Shown: in pieces, positions 1 through 7,846 of the stretch
Layout of the letters: every line of letters begins with the position of its first letter
Position numbering within the stretch: the stretch's first letter is position 1
Source: JAJYUU01 sp963822955
Lineage (GTDB): Bacteria > Actinomycetota > Actinomycetes > Streptosporangiales > Streptosporangiaceae
DNA length: 64,000 bases
Assembly: GCA_963822955.1 (NCBI GenBank)
Contig: CAWGJS010000001.1
Location: 62,001 to 126,000 of the forward strand
Reading direction: 5' to 3'
Notes under the pieces: generated by a model
Seen by the model: the letters and a program-made list of their open reading frames with translations, nothing else
What the model was told of the DNA's origin: nothing
Database searches by the model: none
Translations under genes and position numbers: made by a program

Positions 1-833
1 TCGGCCCACAGCCGCAGGATCCGGTCGTGCAGACCGGGGGTGCGCAGCTCCGGGTGCTCCCGCCAGGTCCTGGCGGCTGAGGCGATCATCCCGCCCTCGC
101 GCGGCATGGCGTTGCCGCCGATCGAGACCCGCTCGTTCATCAGGGTCGCCATGGACACGGCCCAGCCCTGGCCGACCGCGCCGATCCGGTCGGCGTCGGA
201 CACCTTGGCGTCGGTCATGAAGACCTCGTTGAACTCGGCCTCGCCGGTAATCTGCCGCAATGGCCGTATCTCGACGCCCGGCTGCTTCATGTCCAGCGCG
301 AAGTACGTGAGGCCCTCGTGCTTCGGCGCGTCCGGGTCAGTGCGCGCCACTAGCAGCGCGCGCTTGGCCATGTGCGCGGACGAGGTCCACACCTTCTGCC
401 CGTTCACCGTCCAGGTATCACCGTCGCGCACCGCCCTGGTGGCCAGCCCGGCCAGGTCAGATCCTGCGCCCGGCTCGCTGAACAACTGGCACCAGATCTC
501 CTCGCCCGTCCACAGCGGCCGCAGCCAGCGTTCCTTCTGCTCGGGCGAGCCGTGCGCCAGGATCGTCGGCGCGGCCATGCCGAGCCCGATGCCGTTGCGC
601 TCCGGGTGGTTCGTCGGAGCCCCGGCCGCGTCGAATTCACGATCAACAACCGACTGCAGGGAACGGGGCAGTCCCTGTCCGCCGAGCCCGGCCGGGTAAT
701 GCACCCAGGCCAGGCCGGCGTCGAACCTCGCGCGCAGGAACTCCAGGCGCTCGGCGCTCTGCGGGTCATGCGCAGCGAGGAACTCGGCAACCTGCGACCG
801 GAGGCCGTCGGCGTCAGTGCCTCCGGCTAGCAC
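1..833 (-). CDS. acyl-CoA dehydrogenase, partial (C-terminus outside window)
   Basis: FAD-dependent acyl-CoA dehydrogenase, expected to introduce the alpha-beta double bond into an acyl-CoA thioester. About 277 residues are present. The family landmarks are seen in order: GLGMAAPTI, WCQLFSEPGAGSDLAG, KVWTSSAH and the MNERVSIGG region. The reading frame has no ATG. A GTG at 833-831 overlaps the stop region of the SDR gene by 7 nt, which implies translational coupling and makes it the best start. The C-terminal catalytic half is cut off by the window edge. The family assignment is firm, but the substrate is unknown. A second, different acyl-CoA dehydrogenase lies at 1692-2909, and such pairs can form heteromeric enzymes in steroid or branched-chain catabolism (inference). 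Confidence 0.9.
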   Translation of the reverse strand, partial: MLAGGTDADGLRSQVAEFLAAHDPQSAERLEFLRARFDAGLAWVHYPAGLGGQGLPRSLQSVVDREFDAAGAPTNHPERNGIGLGMAAPTILAHGSPEQKERWLRPLWTGEEIWCQLFSEPGAGSDLAGLATRAVRDGDTWTVNGQKVWTSSAHMAKRALLVARTDPDAPKHEGLTYFALDMKQPGVEIRPLRQITGEAEFNEVFMTDAKVSDADRIGAVGQGWAVSMATLMNERVSIGGNAMPREGGMIASAARTWREHPELRTPGLHDRILRLWA

Positions 834-1588
834 AGCGGTCCGCCTGCGACGTAGATGACCTGCCCGGAGACGAAACCGGCACCCTCGCTGACCAGGAACG
901 AGATCACGTGGGCCACGTCGTCGGGAGTGCCGACCCGGCGGACCGGGATGCTGGCAGCAGCGGCCTTCTGGAAGTCCTCGAAGCCGATGCCCATCCGGGC
1001 CGCAGTCGCGGCCGTCATATCGGTGGCGATGAAGCCCGGCGCGACCGCGTTCGCCGTGATGCCGAACTGGCCGAGCTCGATCGCCAGCGTCTTAGTGAAG
1101 CCCTGCAGGCCGGCCTTCGCGGCAGAGTAGTTGACCTGGCCGCGGTTGCCGAGCGCGGAGCTGGAAGACAGGTTGACGATCCGGCCCCACTTGCCGTCCA
1201 CCATGTACTTCTGGCAGGCCCTGCTCATCAGGAACGAGCCGCGCAGGTGGATGCCGAGGACGGTGTCCCAGTCGTCGTCGGTCATCTTGAACAGCATGTT
1301 GTCCCTGATGACGCCCGCGTTGTTGACCAGGACGGACGGCCCGCCGAGCTCCGCGGCGACCTTGTCGACCGCGGCCTTGACCTGGTCGGCGTCGCTGACG
1401 TCAGCGCCGACGGCCAGCGCCGTGCCGCCCGCCTGCCTGATCGCGTCGACGGTTGCGCCGCTGTCGCCTTCCTTCAGGTCGAGCACCGCAACGGCAAACC
1501 CATCGGCAGCCAGCCGCCTGGCCGTGGCCGCACCGATGCCGCGCGCGGCCCCGGTGACGACGGCTACTCGCTGCGATGCCTCTGACAT
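827..1588 (-). CDS. SDR family oxidoreductase (FabG-like 3-oxoacyl reductase)
   Basis: A 253-residue classical short-chain dehydrogenase. The NAD(P)-binding motif TGAARGIG is near residue 12, NNAG near residue 90, and the catalytic Ser with YSAAK lies around residues 142-160. The C-terminus FVSGQVIYVAGG is typical of FabG-like enzymes. The start is supported by AGGAGGAG just upstream of the ATG. It probably reduces or oxidises a 3-hydroxy/3-oxoacyl-CoA produced by the flanking acyl-CoA dehydrogenases. The downstream dehydrogenase overlaps its stop, so the two are co-transcribed. The exact substrate is not readable from sequence. Confidence 0.9.
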   Translation of the reverse strand: MSEASQRVAVVTGAARGIGAATARRLAADGFAVAVLDLKEGDSGATVDAIRQAGGTALAVGADVSDADQVKAAVDKVAAELGGPSVLVNNAGVIRDNMLFKMTDDDWDTVLGIHLRGSFLMSRACQKYMVDGKWGRIVNLSSSSALGNRGQVNYSAAKAGLQGFTKTLAIELGQFGITANAVAPGFIATDMTAATAARMGIGFEDFQKAAAASIPVRRVGTPDDVAHVISFLVSEGAGFVSGQVIYVAGGPLC

Positions 1589-1602
1589 ATCTCCTCCTGA
1601 CC

Positions 1603-1691
1603 CACGGGGAGCTTCGCCCCCCGTGCACCCCCCAAAAACCGGCGGGGCATTCGGTTAGTTCCACCCTTCAGACCACGGGCTTCGCCCGTGG
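1603..1691 (-). terminator. two GC hairpins between acyl-CoA dehydrogenase and SDR genes
   Basis: Two inverted repeats are visible. CACGGGG (1603-1609) pairs with CCCCGTG (1619-1625), and CCACGGGC (1673-1680) pairs with GCCCGTGG (1684-1691) across a 3-nt loop. The second abuts the stop of the gene at 1692-2909. There is no clear U-run, so these may be attenuating or processing hairpins rather than strong terminators. Confidence 0.4.
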
Positions 1692-2909
1692 TTAGCGGTA
1701 CCGCTTGAGTTCGCGGTACGCGAGGGAGCGCTTGTGCACCTCATCGGGGCCGTCGGCGAGCCGGAGCGTCCGGGCATGTGCCCAGAGCGCGGCCAGGGGG
1801 AAGTCCTGGCTGACTCCGCCTGCCCCGTGCGCCTGGATGGCCTTGTCCATGATCCACTCGGTCATCTGCGGCACCAGGATCTTGATGGCCTGGATCTCGG
1901 TGTGCGCACCCTTATTACCGACCGTATCCATCAGCCACGCCGTCTTGAGCACCAGGAGCCTGGCTGCCTCGATCCGGACCCTCGATTCGGCGATCCAGTC
2001 CTGGATGACGCCCTGCTCAGCGAGCGGCTTGCCCCACGCGACCCGCTCGGTAACCCGCCGGCACATCAGCTCGAGCGCCCGCTCGGCCGCGCCGATCTGG
2101 CGCATGCAGTGGTGGATGCGCCCCGGCCCGAGCCTGGCCTGCGCGATCGCGAAGCCCTCCCCCTCGCCCGAGATCACGTTCTCGGCCGGCACGCGGACGT
2201 CGGAGAACACGACCTCGGCGTGGCCGCCATGGGTCCCGTCGGTGTAGCCGAATACGTGCATGCCGCGCTGGATATCGACACCGGGGGTGTCCCTGGGCAC
2301 CAGGATCTGCGACTGCTGCCGGTGCCGGTCCGCGTCCGGGCTGGTCTTGCCCATCACGATCAGGATCTGGCAGCGCGGGTCCATCGCGCCGCTCGACCAC
2401 CACTTGCGGCCGTTGATTACGTAGACGTCGCCGTCGCGGGTGATGGTGGTGGCGATGTTGGTGGCATCCGAGGAGGCCACGTCCGGCTCGGTCATGCAGA
2501 ACGCCGACCGGATCTCCCCGTCCAGCAGCGGCCGCAGCCAGCGATCCTGCTGCTCCCTGGTGCCGAACTCGGCCAGCACCTCCATGTTGCCGGTGTCCGG
2601 GGCGGCGCAGTTCAGTGCCTCCGGCGTCAGGAACGAGCGGCCGCTGAGCTCGGCCAGCGGCGCGTACTGCAGGTTCGTCAGGCCCGCCCCTTCGGTGTGG
2701 TGGGCAAGGAAGAGGTTCCACAGGCCCCGCTTGCGCGCCTTGGCCTTGAGGTCCTCCATGACCGGAGGCCGTTCCCAGCCCCGCCCCTCGCTGGCCAGCT
2801 TGGCTGCCTGCTCGGAGAAGACGGGCTCGGCCGGCACGATGTGCTCGTCGATGAAGGCCTGCAGCTGACTCCGGAGTTCCTCGGTGCGAGCGTCGTAAGC
2901 GAAATCCAT
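1692..2909 (-). CDS. acyl-CoA dehydrogenase
   Basis: Full-length acyl-CoA dehydrogenase of about 405 residues. Visible motifs are FCMTEPDVASSDATN (FAD/substrate-binding loop), GRKWWSSGAMDPRC, the arginine-rich RLGPGRIHHCMRQIG and the C-terminal QAHGAGGVSQDFPLA with the ADGPDEVH adenine-binding end. The longer frame starts at 2945, but ATG at 2909 follows an AGGAGG site and begins MDFAYDART, so it is preferred. It resembles the long-chain/aminoglycoside-phosphotransferase-associated branch of the family. It faces the phosphotriesterase gene across a short region holding a TACCGGCCGGTA palindrome, which suggests control by a TetR regulator. Confidence 0.92.
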   Translation of the reverse strand: MDFAYDARTEELRSQLQAFIDEHIVPAEPVFSEQAAKLASEGRGWERPPVMEDLKAKARKRGLWNLFLAHHTEGAGLTNLQYAPLAELSGRSFLTPEALNCAAPDTGNMEVLAEFGTREQQDRWLRPLLDGEIRSAFCMTEPDVASSDATNIATTITRDGDVYVINGRKWWSSGAMDPRCQILIVMGKTSPDADRHRQQSQILVPRDTPGVDIQRGMHVFGYTDGTHGGHAEVVFSDVRVPAENVISGEGEGFAIAQARLGPGRIHHCMRQIGAAERALELMCRRVTERVAWGKPLAEQGVIQDWIAESRVRIEAARLLVLKTAWLMDTVGNKGAHTEIQAIKILVPQMTEWIMDKAIQAHGAGGVSQDFPLAALWAHARTLRLADGPDEVHKRSLAYRELKRYR

Positions 2910-2952
2910 CTGCTGCCTCCTGGCGCCCTGGACGAGTCGGGACAAGATTACC

Positions 2953-2964
2953 TACCGGCCGGTA
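2953..2964. promoter_or_regulatory. perfect 12-bp palindrome, probable TetR operator
   Basis: TACCGGCCGGTA lies between the divergent acyl-CoA dehydrogenase (start 2909) and phosphotriesterase-family gene (start 2989). The symmetry extends imperfectly to 2951-2967. Almost the same sequence occurs at 21121-21131, just upstream of the TetR gene at 20458-21081. Confidence 0.6.
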
Positions 2965-2988
2965 CGGACTCCACGCTACGGTGCTTGC

Positions 2989-3948
2989 ATGGCACTGGTC
3001 GAGACCGTTCGGGGCCCGGTCGAGGTCGCCGAGCTCGGCACCACGCTGATGCACGAGCACGTGTTCGTGCTCAACGAAGAGGTCCGGCAGAACTACCCGG
3101 CGGGCTGGAACGATGACGACCGCGTGGATGACGCCATCGGCAAGCTCAACGCGCTGGCCGGCCGCGGCTGCCAGACCATTGCCGACCCGACAGTGCTCGG
3201 GCTCGGCCGGGACATCGGCAGGATCAAGCGCGTCGCGGCCGGCACCGACCTCAACATCATCGTCGCGACCGGCCTGTACACCTACAACGAGGTGCCGCTG
3301 TACTTCCGGTTCCGATATCCGCACAGCGACGGCCGCGACCCGATGGCGGACATGTTCGTTAGCGATATCACCAGCGGGATCGCCGACACCGGAGTGAAGG
3401 CCGCCTTCCTCAAGTGCGCCATCGATGACCAGGGCATGACGCCGGGAGTCGAGCGGGTGCTGCGCGCCGTCGCCCGGGCGCACGCCGAGACCGGCGCGCC
3501 AGTGACGGTGCACACTCATCCGCACTCCGGCACCGGCCGGGACGTGATCCGGGTGCTCCGGGAGGAGGGCGCGGACCTGACCAAGGTGGTACTCGGCCAC
3601 AGTGGCGACAGTACGGACCTGGACTATCTCTCCGAGCTAGCCGACGCCGGCTGCCTGCTCGGGATGGACCGCTTCGGCCTGGACCTGATCACGCCGCTCG
3701 AGGACCGGGTCGCCACGGTCGCCGCGCTGTGCGAGCGCGGGTACGCCGAGAGCATGGTGCTCTCTCACGACGCGTCCTGCTACATCGACTGGTTCCCGGT
3801 GGAAGCGATCCCGAGGTTCGCGCCTGCCTGGCACTTCGAGCACCTCTTCGACGACGTGCTGCCGGCTCTGCGTGAACGTGGCGTCAGCGAGCTGCAGATC
3901 CAGACAATGCTGGTCGACAACCCGCGGCGCTATTTCTCCGGCAGCTGA
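2989..3948 (+). CDS. phosphotriesterase-family metal-dependent hydrolase
   Basis: A 319-residue amidohydrolase-superfamily protein of the phosphotriesterase/PTE-like lactonase family. The binuclear metal ligands are visible: HEH at residues 22-24, a candidate carboxylated lysine at about 142 (AAFLKCAIDD), VHTHPH around 175-177, GHSGDS near 204 and a late SHDAS aspartate. Such enzymes hydrolyse lactones or phosphoesters, and here a lactone or ester from acyl catabolism is plausible. It is divergent from the acyl-CoA dehydrogenase operon and shares the palindromic operator, so the two are probably co-regulated. Confidence 0.88.
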   Translation: MALVETVRGPVEVAELGTTLMHEHVFVLNEEVRQNYPAGWNDDDRVDDAIGKLNALAGRGCQTIADPTVLGLGRDIGRIKRVAAGTDLNIIVATGLYTYNEVPLYFRFRYPHSDGRDPMADMFVSDITSGIADTGVKAAFLKCAIDDQGMTPGVERVLRAVARAHAETGAPVTVHTHPHSGTGRDVIRVLREEGADLTKVVLGHSGDSTDLDYLSELADAGCLLGMDRFGLDLITPLEDRVATVAALCERGYAESMVLSHDASCYIDWFPVEAIPRFAPAWHFEHLFDDVLPALRERGVSELQIQTMLVDNPRRYFSGS

Positions 3949-3972
3949 CCTGCTGGCCGGTGGCCGACGCGC

Positions 3973-4848
3973 TCAGCCGCTGCGCTTGAGCCGCAGCGCC
4001 TCGGCGATGATCGTCAGCGTTTTCAGGTGGCCGTCCACCGAGCCGAGCCCTGCGCCCATGGTGTTCACCGATAGATGCGTGGCACCGGCAGCGCGCCAGC
4101 GCTCGGCGTGATCGATCAGCCGCTCCGCACCGCCGACACCCCAGCTCACCCGGCCCTCCATCCCGATCGTCACCGGATCCCGGCCGGCCTCCGAGGCAGC
4201 CTGCGCCACGATCGCTCGCGCCTCGTCCAGCTGCGGCCCCGGCGGGACCTGCGGGAACCAGCCATCCGCGAGCCGGCCGGCCCGGGCAAGCGCCGGCCTG
4301 GACTGTGCGCCGAACCAGACCGGGATCGGCCGCTGAACCGGCAGCGGCGCCAGCCCGGCGCCCACGACCGTTTCATGCTGACCGTTGAACGTCACGCTCC
4401 GCTCGGTCCAGAGCCGTCGCATCAGCTCGACCTGCTCGCCGATCCGGCGCCCCCGGTCGGCGAAGTTCTTGCCGAGTGCCTCGTACTCGACCGCGTTCCA
4501 GCCGAGTCCGACACCGAGCCGGAACTTGCCTGCGGTGAGCAGGTCCACCTCGGCGGCCTGCTTGGCGACCAGCGCAGTCTGCCGCTGCGGCAGGATGATG
4601 ATGCCGGTCACCAGCTCCAGCGAGGTAATCCCGGCCAGATAGCCGAACGTCACAAACGGCTCGTGGAAGGTCGTGTCGATGTCGTAGGGCCCGTTCCAGC
4701 CCTGATGCACAGCTGGGTCGGCGCCGAGGACGTGATCGTAGGCGAGGACGTGGGTGAAGCCCAGTTCGTCGGCCCGCTGACCGTACGCCCGCACCGCACC
4801 GCGGTCGCCGCCCAGCTCTGTCTGCGGAAAGACCACACCTATCTTCAC
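3973..4848 (-). CDS. LLM-class F420-dependent oxidoreductase
   Basis: Luciferase-like monooxygenase-fold protein of the TIGR03619-type F420-dependent group. It begins VKIGVVFPQTE and contains FVTFGYLAGIT, IIILPQRQTALVAKQAAEVD, GVGLGWNAVEYEALG and PVWFGAQSRPALARAGRLAD. An ATG at 4875 is possible, but GTG at 4848-4846 places the start exactly at the family N-terminus, giving 291 residues. It converges on the phosphotriesterase gene and probably belongs to the same catabolic locus. It indicates an organism that makes coenzyme F420. Confidence 0.85.
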   Translation of the reverse strand: MKIGVVFPQTELGGDRGAVRAYGQRADELGFTHVLAYDHVLGADPAVHQGWNGPYDIDTTFHEPFVTFGYLAGITSLELVTGIIILPQRQTALVAKQAAEVDLLTAGKFRLGVGLGWNAVEYEALGKNFADRGRRIGEQVELMRRLWTERSVTFNGQHETVVGAGLAPLPVQRPIPVWFGAQSRPALARAGRLADGWFPQVPPGPQLDEARAIVAQAASEAGRDPVTIGMEGRVSWGVGGAERLIDHAERWRAAGATHLSVNTMGAGLGSVDGHLKTLTIIAEALRLKRSG

Positions 4849-4888
4849 GACGAACGGCTTACCCGGCCGGGGCACGCTGACACGTTCG

Positions 4889-5977
4889 TCAGGTGACCAC
4901 CTGGCGGGTCCAGACGCCGCGATTCCAGCGCAGGATCAGCGGGTTACTCGCACCGGTGTAGCCAACCGCGAAGGCGGTGCCCTCGGACGGCGCCGTCACG
5001 GACTGCAGCGCCGCACCTGCGGAGCGGGGGCTGGGCATACGTGCCCAGCTGCTGCCATTCCAGTGCAGGATCAGCGAGCCGAGGTCGGTGTAGCCGACGG
5101 CCCAGGCCGTGGCGGCCGAAGCGGCGGCCACACCCAGCAGCACGCCGCCGTGGATACGCGGGCCATCGGCCTGGGCCCAGCTAACGCCGTTCCAGTGCAG
5201 GATCAGCGAATCGCCGTTCGTCGTCTGGCCGGTGGCCCACGCGTTGCGGGCCGAGGTGGCAGCCACGGAGTACAGCGTGGCGTGCAAGGAGCGGGGGGTG
5301 TGAACACGTGCCCACCGATTACCGTTCCAGTGCAGGATCAGCGGCCGTGCCGTACCTGTGCTGCCGACCACCCAGGCGCTCCGGGCAGACTGGGCCGCCA
5401 CGCCGTTGAGGCTCACGCCGGGGAAATGCGCTTGCTTCCATTCCGTGCCGTTCCAGTGCAAGATCACTGCACCGTGGCTGGTTCCGCCGACCGCCCAGGC
5501 GTTGCGGGCAGACGTGACAGCTACCGAGGCGAGGATGTCACTGGCCAGGCCATTGCCGGGCGCCGGTTCCCAGGTGGTGCCGTTCCAGCGCAGGATCACC
5601 GCCGTGCTGCTCTGAGTCCAGCCAACCGCCCACGCATTGCTGGCGGAGGTGGCGGCCACGGCGGTCAGGAGGCCGGGCGCCGGGTGCGGGCTGGGCACGC
5701 GCCTCCAGCTAGTGCCGTTCCAGTGCAGGATCATCGTCGTGTTGGATTCGGTGCTGCCGACCGCGAACGCACTGCGGGCAGACGGGGCGGCCACCCCACT
5801 CAGAACCCCGGTCACGCTAGCGGGCCGTGCCGGACCACCGGGCTCGATCCCGGCCGCGCCTGTCCCGGCTCTCGCAGAGCCCGCCACGACAAGCCCGCCC
5901 GCCACGACAAGCCCGCCCGCCGCGACAAGCCCAGCCATGATGCCTGCGCACCACGCTATGCCCCTGTACCTCATCAC
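4889..5977 (-). CDS. secreted seven-repeat protein (beta-propeller-like)
   Basis: A 362-residue protein with an N-terminal hydrophobic segment rich in Gly, Ala and Val that reads as a signal peptide or anchor. It then has seven repeats of about 46 residues, each with VAATSA.NAWAVG followed by ILHWNG..W. Seven WNG-type strands suggest a seven-bladed beta-propeller (inference from repeat number). The function is unknown; similar proteins are common in actinomycetes and probably act outside the cell. A paralogue of the same design is at 59246-60343. Confidence 0.75.
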   Translation of the reverse strand: MMRYRGIAWCAGIMAGLVAAGGLVVAGGLVVAGSARAGTGAAGIEPGGPARPASVTGVLSGVAAPSARSAFAVGSTESNTTMILHWNGTSWRRVPSPHPAPGLLTAVAATSASNAWAVGWTQSSTAVILRWNGTTWEPAPGNGLASDILASVAVTSARNAWAVGGTSHGAVILHWNGTEWKQAHFPGVSLNGVAAQSARSAWVVGSTGTARPLILHWNGNRWARVHTPRSLHATLYSVAATSARNAWATGQTTNGDSLILHWNGVSWAQADGPRIHGGVLLGVAAASAATAWAVGYTDLGSLILHWNGSSWARMPSPRSAGAALQSVTAPSEGTAFAVGYTGASNPLILRWNRGVWTRQVVT

Positions 5978-6207
5978 GAGTCCGCCCCTTCGCTGCTGAC
6001 AGCACAGCCTGGCTGCCTTTACCGGTCACGAGGCGATCATCGGGCTCAGGGACACGAAAGTCGTGAGTACTCCAGCTCAACCGGCCTGAGTACAGCTACT
6101 CAGATTCCGGTGAGCGGCGACCGCTGGCACAACTCCTCTCCGGGATGCCCGGCGACGATCCTCGCCCATCACGCAGCATTGCAGCCCGCTCGACGCGGAA
6201 ATGGCGA

Positions 6208-6234
6208 GTGCCGCCGCGCGATGCGCGGCGGCAC
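6208..6234 (-). terminator. strong hairpin downstream of HAF-repeat protein
   Basis: A perfect 12-bp stem, GTGCCGCCGCGC (6208-6219) and its complement (6223-6234), with a GAT loop. It lies 29 nt past the stop of the minus-strand gene at 6263-7246. There is no U-run, which is common in high-GC actinomycete terminators. Confidence 0.6.
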
Positions 6235-6262
6235 TGCCCTGCACGGGATGAAGCGCCTAGCG

Positions 6263-7246
6263 TTACGGCTTGGCCAGGAACCCATCGGTGTTACCGTCCG
6301 AGTCGGTGTAGAAGCCGACTAGCTCGCCCCGGTCGCTGATGCCGTTGATGATGGTGCTGCCGACCCCGTGCGGGTCGTTGACCTCGGTGAAATGCCCGGA
6401 TTGCCAGGTGAAGCCGAAGGTCTGCGCCGAGCTGCCGCTGCCCGTCGTGTAAGCGCCGACCACGCGGCCAGAGTCGTTGATCCCGAATGCCTGGGTCATC
6501 GTGGCGCCAGGGTAGGCAAGCGTGACGAAATGACCGTCGGTCCGCCTGACGAAGCCGTCGGTAATGCCGCCCGTGGTGGTATAGAACCCGGCCACTGTGC
6601 CGTGGTTGTTGATCGCGGCCGCGGTGAGGCTGGGGGTCTTCTTGTTGAGGCTGGTCACGCCGGGCTGGATGATCCGGCTGAACTTGTGCGTCTTGATGTT
6701 GTACTCGAAGCCGCGGTCGTTGCCGGTCGGGGTCGCCGAGTTCACGTAGAAGCCGACCGCGATCGCGCTGTCGTTGACGCCGAGCAGCTGGTCCATCTGC
6801 GGGCTGGAGTTCGGCACGCCAGGGAAGTTCACCTCGTGGAAGGTGCCCTTGTGCTTGTACCAGCCGAAGTTGGCGCCTGCCTTGTTGACCCAGAAGCCGA
6901 CCGTGTAGCCGAGGTCGTTCAGGCCGGTCACCTGGGTCTGCGCCGAGTGCGGGAAGTTCTCGCTGGTGAAGTCACCCTGGTGGTAGGGCATCTTGACGGT
7001 GTAGCCCTTGTTCGGGTGGTGCGCTGCACCCGACCCGAAGTACCCGGCAATCACCCCCGCCTGGTTGATCCCGAGCAGCTGGTTGAATGTCAGGTCCTTC
7101 TTGTTGTCGATCGTGCGGAAATGGTACCCGCCGGATGTCACGGCGGCACCAGCGGGCGCACTCACCGTCAGCGTTGTCGCAACGGCCAGCCCAGCCGTCA
7201 GCGCCGTCACCGCGCCAGCAATACCTGCGAACTTGCGAGAAATCAT
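6263..7246 (-). CDS. secreted HAF-repeat protein
   Basis: A 327-residue protein. The signal peptide is clear (residues 1-34, ending around APAGAAVTSG). The mature part contains repeated units of the type GIND.G.VVG.Y: LLGINQAGVIAGYF, GLNDLGYTVGFW, GVNDSAIAVGFY, INNHGTVAGFY, GINDSGRVVGAY and ISDRGELVGFY. This is the HAF extracellular repeat, which often forms propeller-like folds. The role is unknown and an extracellular location is expected. A strong hairpin follows the stop. Confidence 0.78.
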   Translation of the reverse strand: MISRKFAGIAGAVTALTAGLAVATTLTVSAPAGAAVTSGGYHFRTIDNKKDLTFNQLLGINQAGVIAGYFGSGAAHHPNKGYTVKMPYHQGDFTSENFPHSAQTQVTGLNDLGYTVGFWVNKAGANFGWYKHKGTFHEVNFPGVPNSSPQMDQLLGVNDSAIAVGFYVNSATPTGNDRGFEYNIKTHKFSRIIQPGVTSLNKKTPSLTAAAINNHGTVAGFYTTTGGITDGFVRRTDGHFVTLAYPGATMTQAFGINDSGRVVGAYTTGSGSSAQTFGFTWQSGHFTEVNDPHGVGSTIINGISDRGELVGFYTDSDGNTDGFLAKP

Positions 7247-7305
7247 TGCCAGGTCCTCTCCAGTGGCTGCCAGGCGAGAACGGCCCGGTGCCGGGCGCCT
7301 GGCTG

Positions 7306-7773
7306 TTAGGTTCTGCCGCCAACAGTCGCCTGCCGCTCAGGGGAATTCGCCGGGGGGACGGGGGAAACACCGGGGACGCCGGTTCCGGCCAGGCACCACG
7401 TGTCGGCGGCGATCCGCCAGCCGCCGCCCGGCTGGCGACGCACGATAGCTGCGCCTGACCCGGCCAGCTCGATGTGCTCGCAGTCTGGCCCAGTGCCGCT
7501 GATCTTGCGGTCCGCGACCACGAGCGCCACGCTGCCGGCAGGCACGACCGCGCGCACTGTCAGGCGGACCGGCAGGCGCAGGTCCATTACCCCGCTCAGC
7601 TGCCCGGCCACCGGAGCCTGCGCTGGCGACGATTCCAGCCATGGCCGCAGCGCTGCGTCCTGCTCGAACTGTGCGAGGGCTGCTTCAAGGTCTCCGTCGC
7701 TGATGGCAACGCTAACGAGCTCGACAGCCTCCGCCGGGTGGCGGGCGACCGCGGGCGGAATGGGATCGCGCAT
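7306..7773 (-). CDS. NTF2-like/SnoaL-like small protein
   Basis: The start at ATG 7773 follows GGAGGT with good spacing; the open frame runs back to 7815. The product is about 155 residues. The pattern of an N-terminal helix (AVELVSVAISDGDLEAALAQFEQDAALRPW), then beta strands (LRLPVRLTVRAVV, SVALVVADRKI) and a terminal GGWRIAADTWC matches SnoaL/YybH-type ketosteroid-isomerase-like proteins. The active-site role cannot be judged. It sits just downstream of the large regulator at 7847-10930 on the same strand and could be its accessory protein. Confidence 0.6.
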   Translation of the reverse strand: MRDPIPPAVARHPAEAVELVSVAISDGDLEAALAQFEQDAALRPWLESSPAQAPVAGQLSGVMDLRLPVRLTVRAVVPAGSVALVVADRKISGTGPDCEHIELAGSGAAIVRRQPGGGWRIAADTWCLAGTGVPGVSPVPPANSPERQATVGGRT

Positions 7774-7846
7774 CACGTGGTACCTCCGTTCAGGACGGCA
7801 CCACGGTCGCAGCACGCTCAGGGGGGAACGGCGGCTTCGGGGGGAT

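Noticed and set aside
1734..3600. Long open frames opposite or out of frame with the acyl-CoA dehydrogenase and phosphotriesterase genes
   Set aside because: They have no family motifs, are Arg/Ala/Gly-rich and lie antisense to well-conserved enzymes; they are typical shadow frames of high-GC DNA.
5063..6322. Long plus-strand frame antisense to the seven-repeat protein, and a similar one at 59382-60491
   Set aside because: The apparent repeats simply mirror the repeats of the real minus-strand genes.
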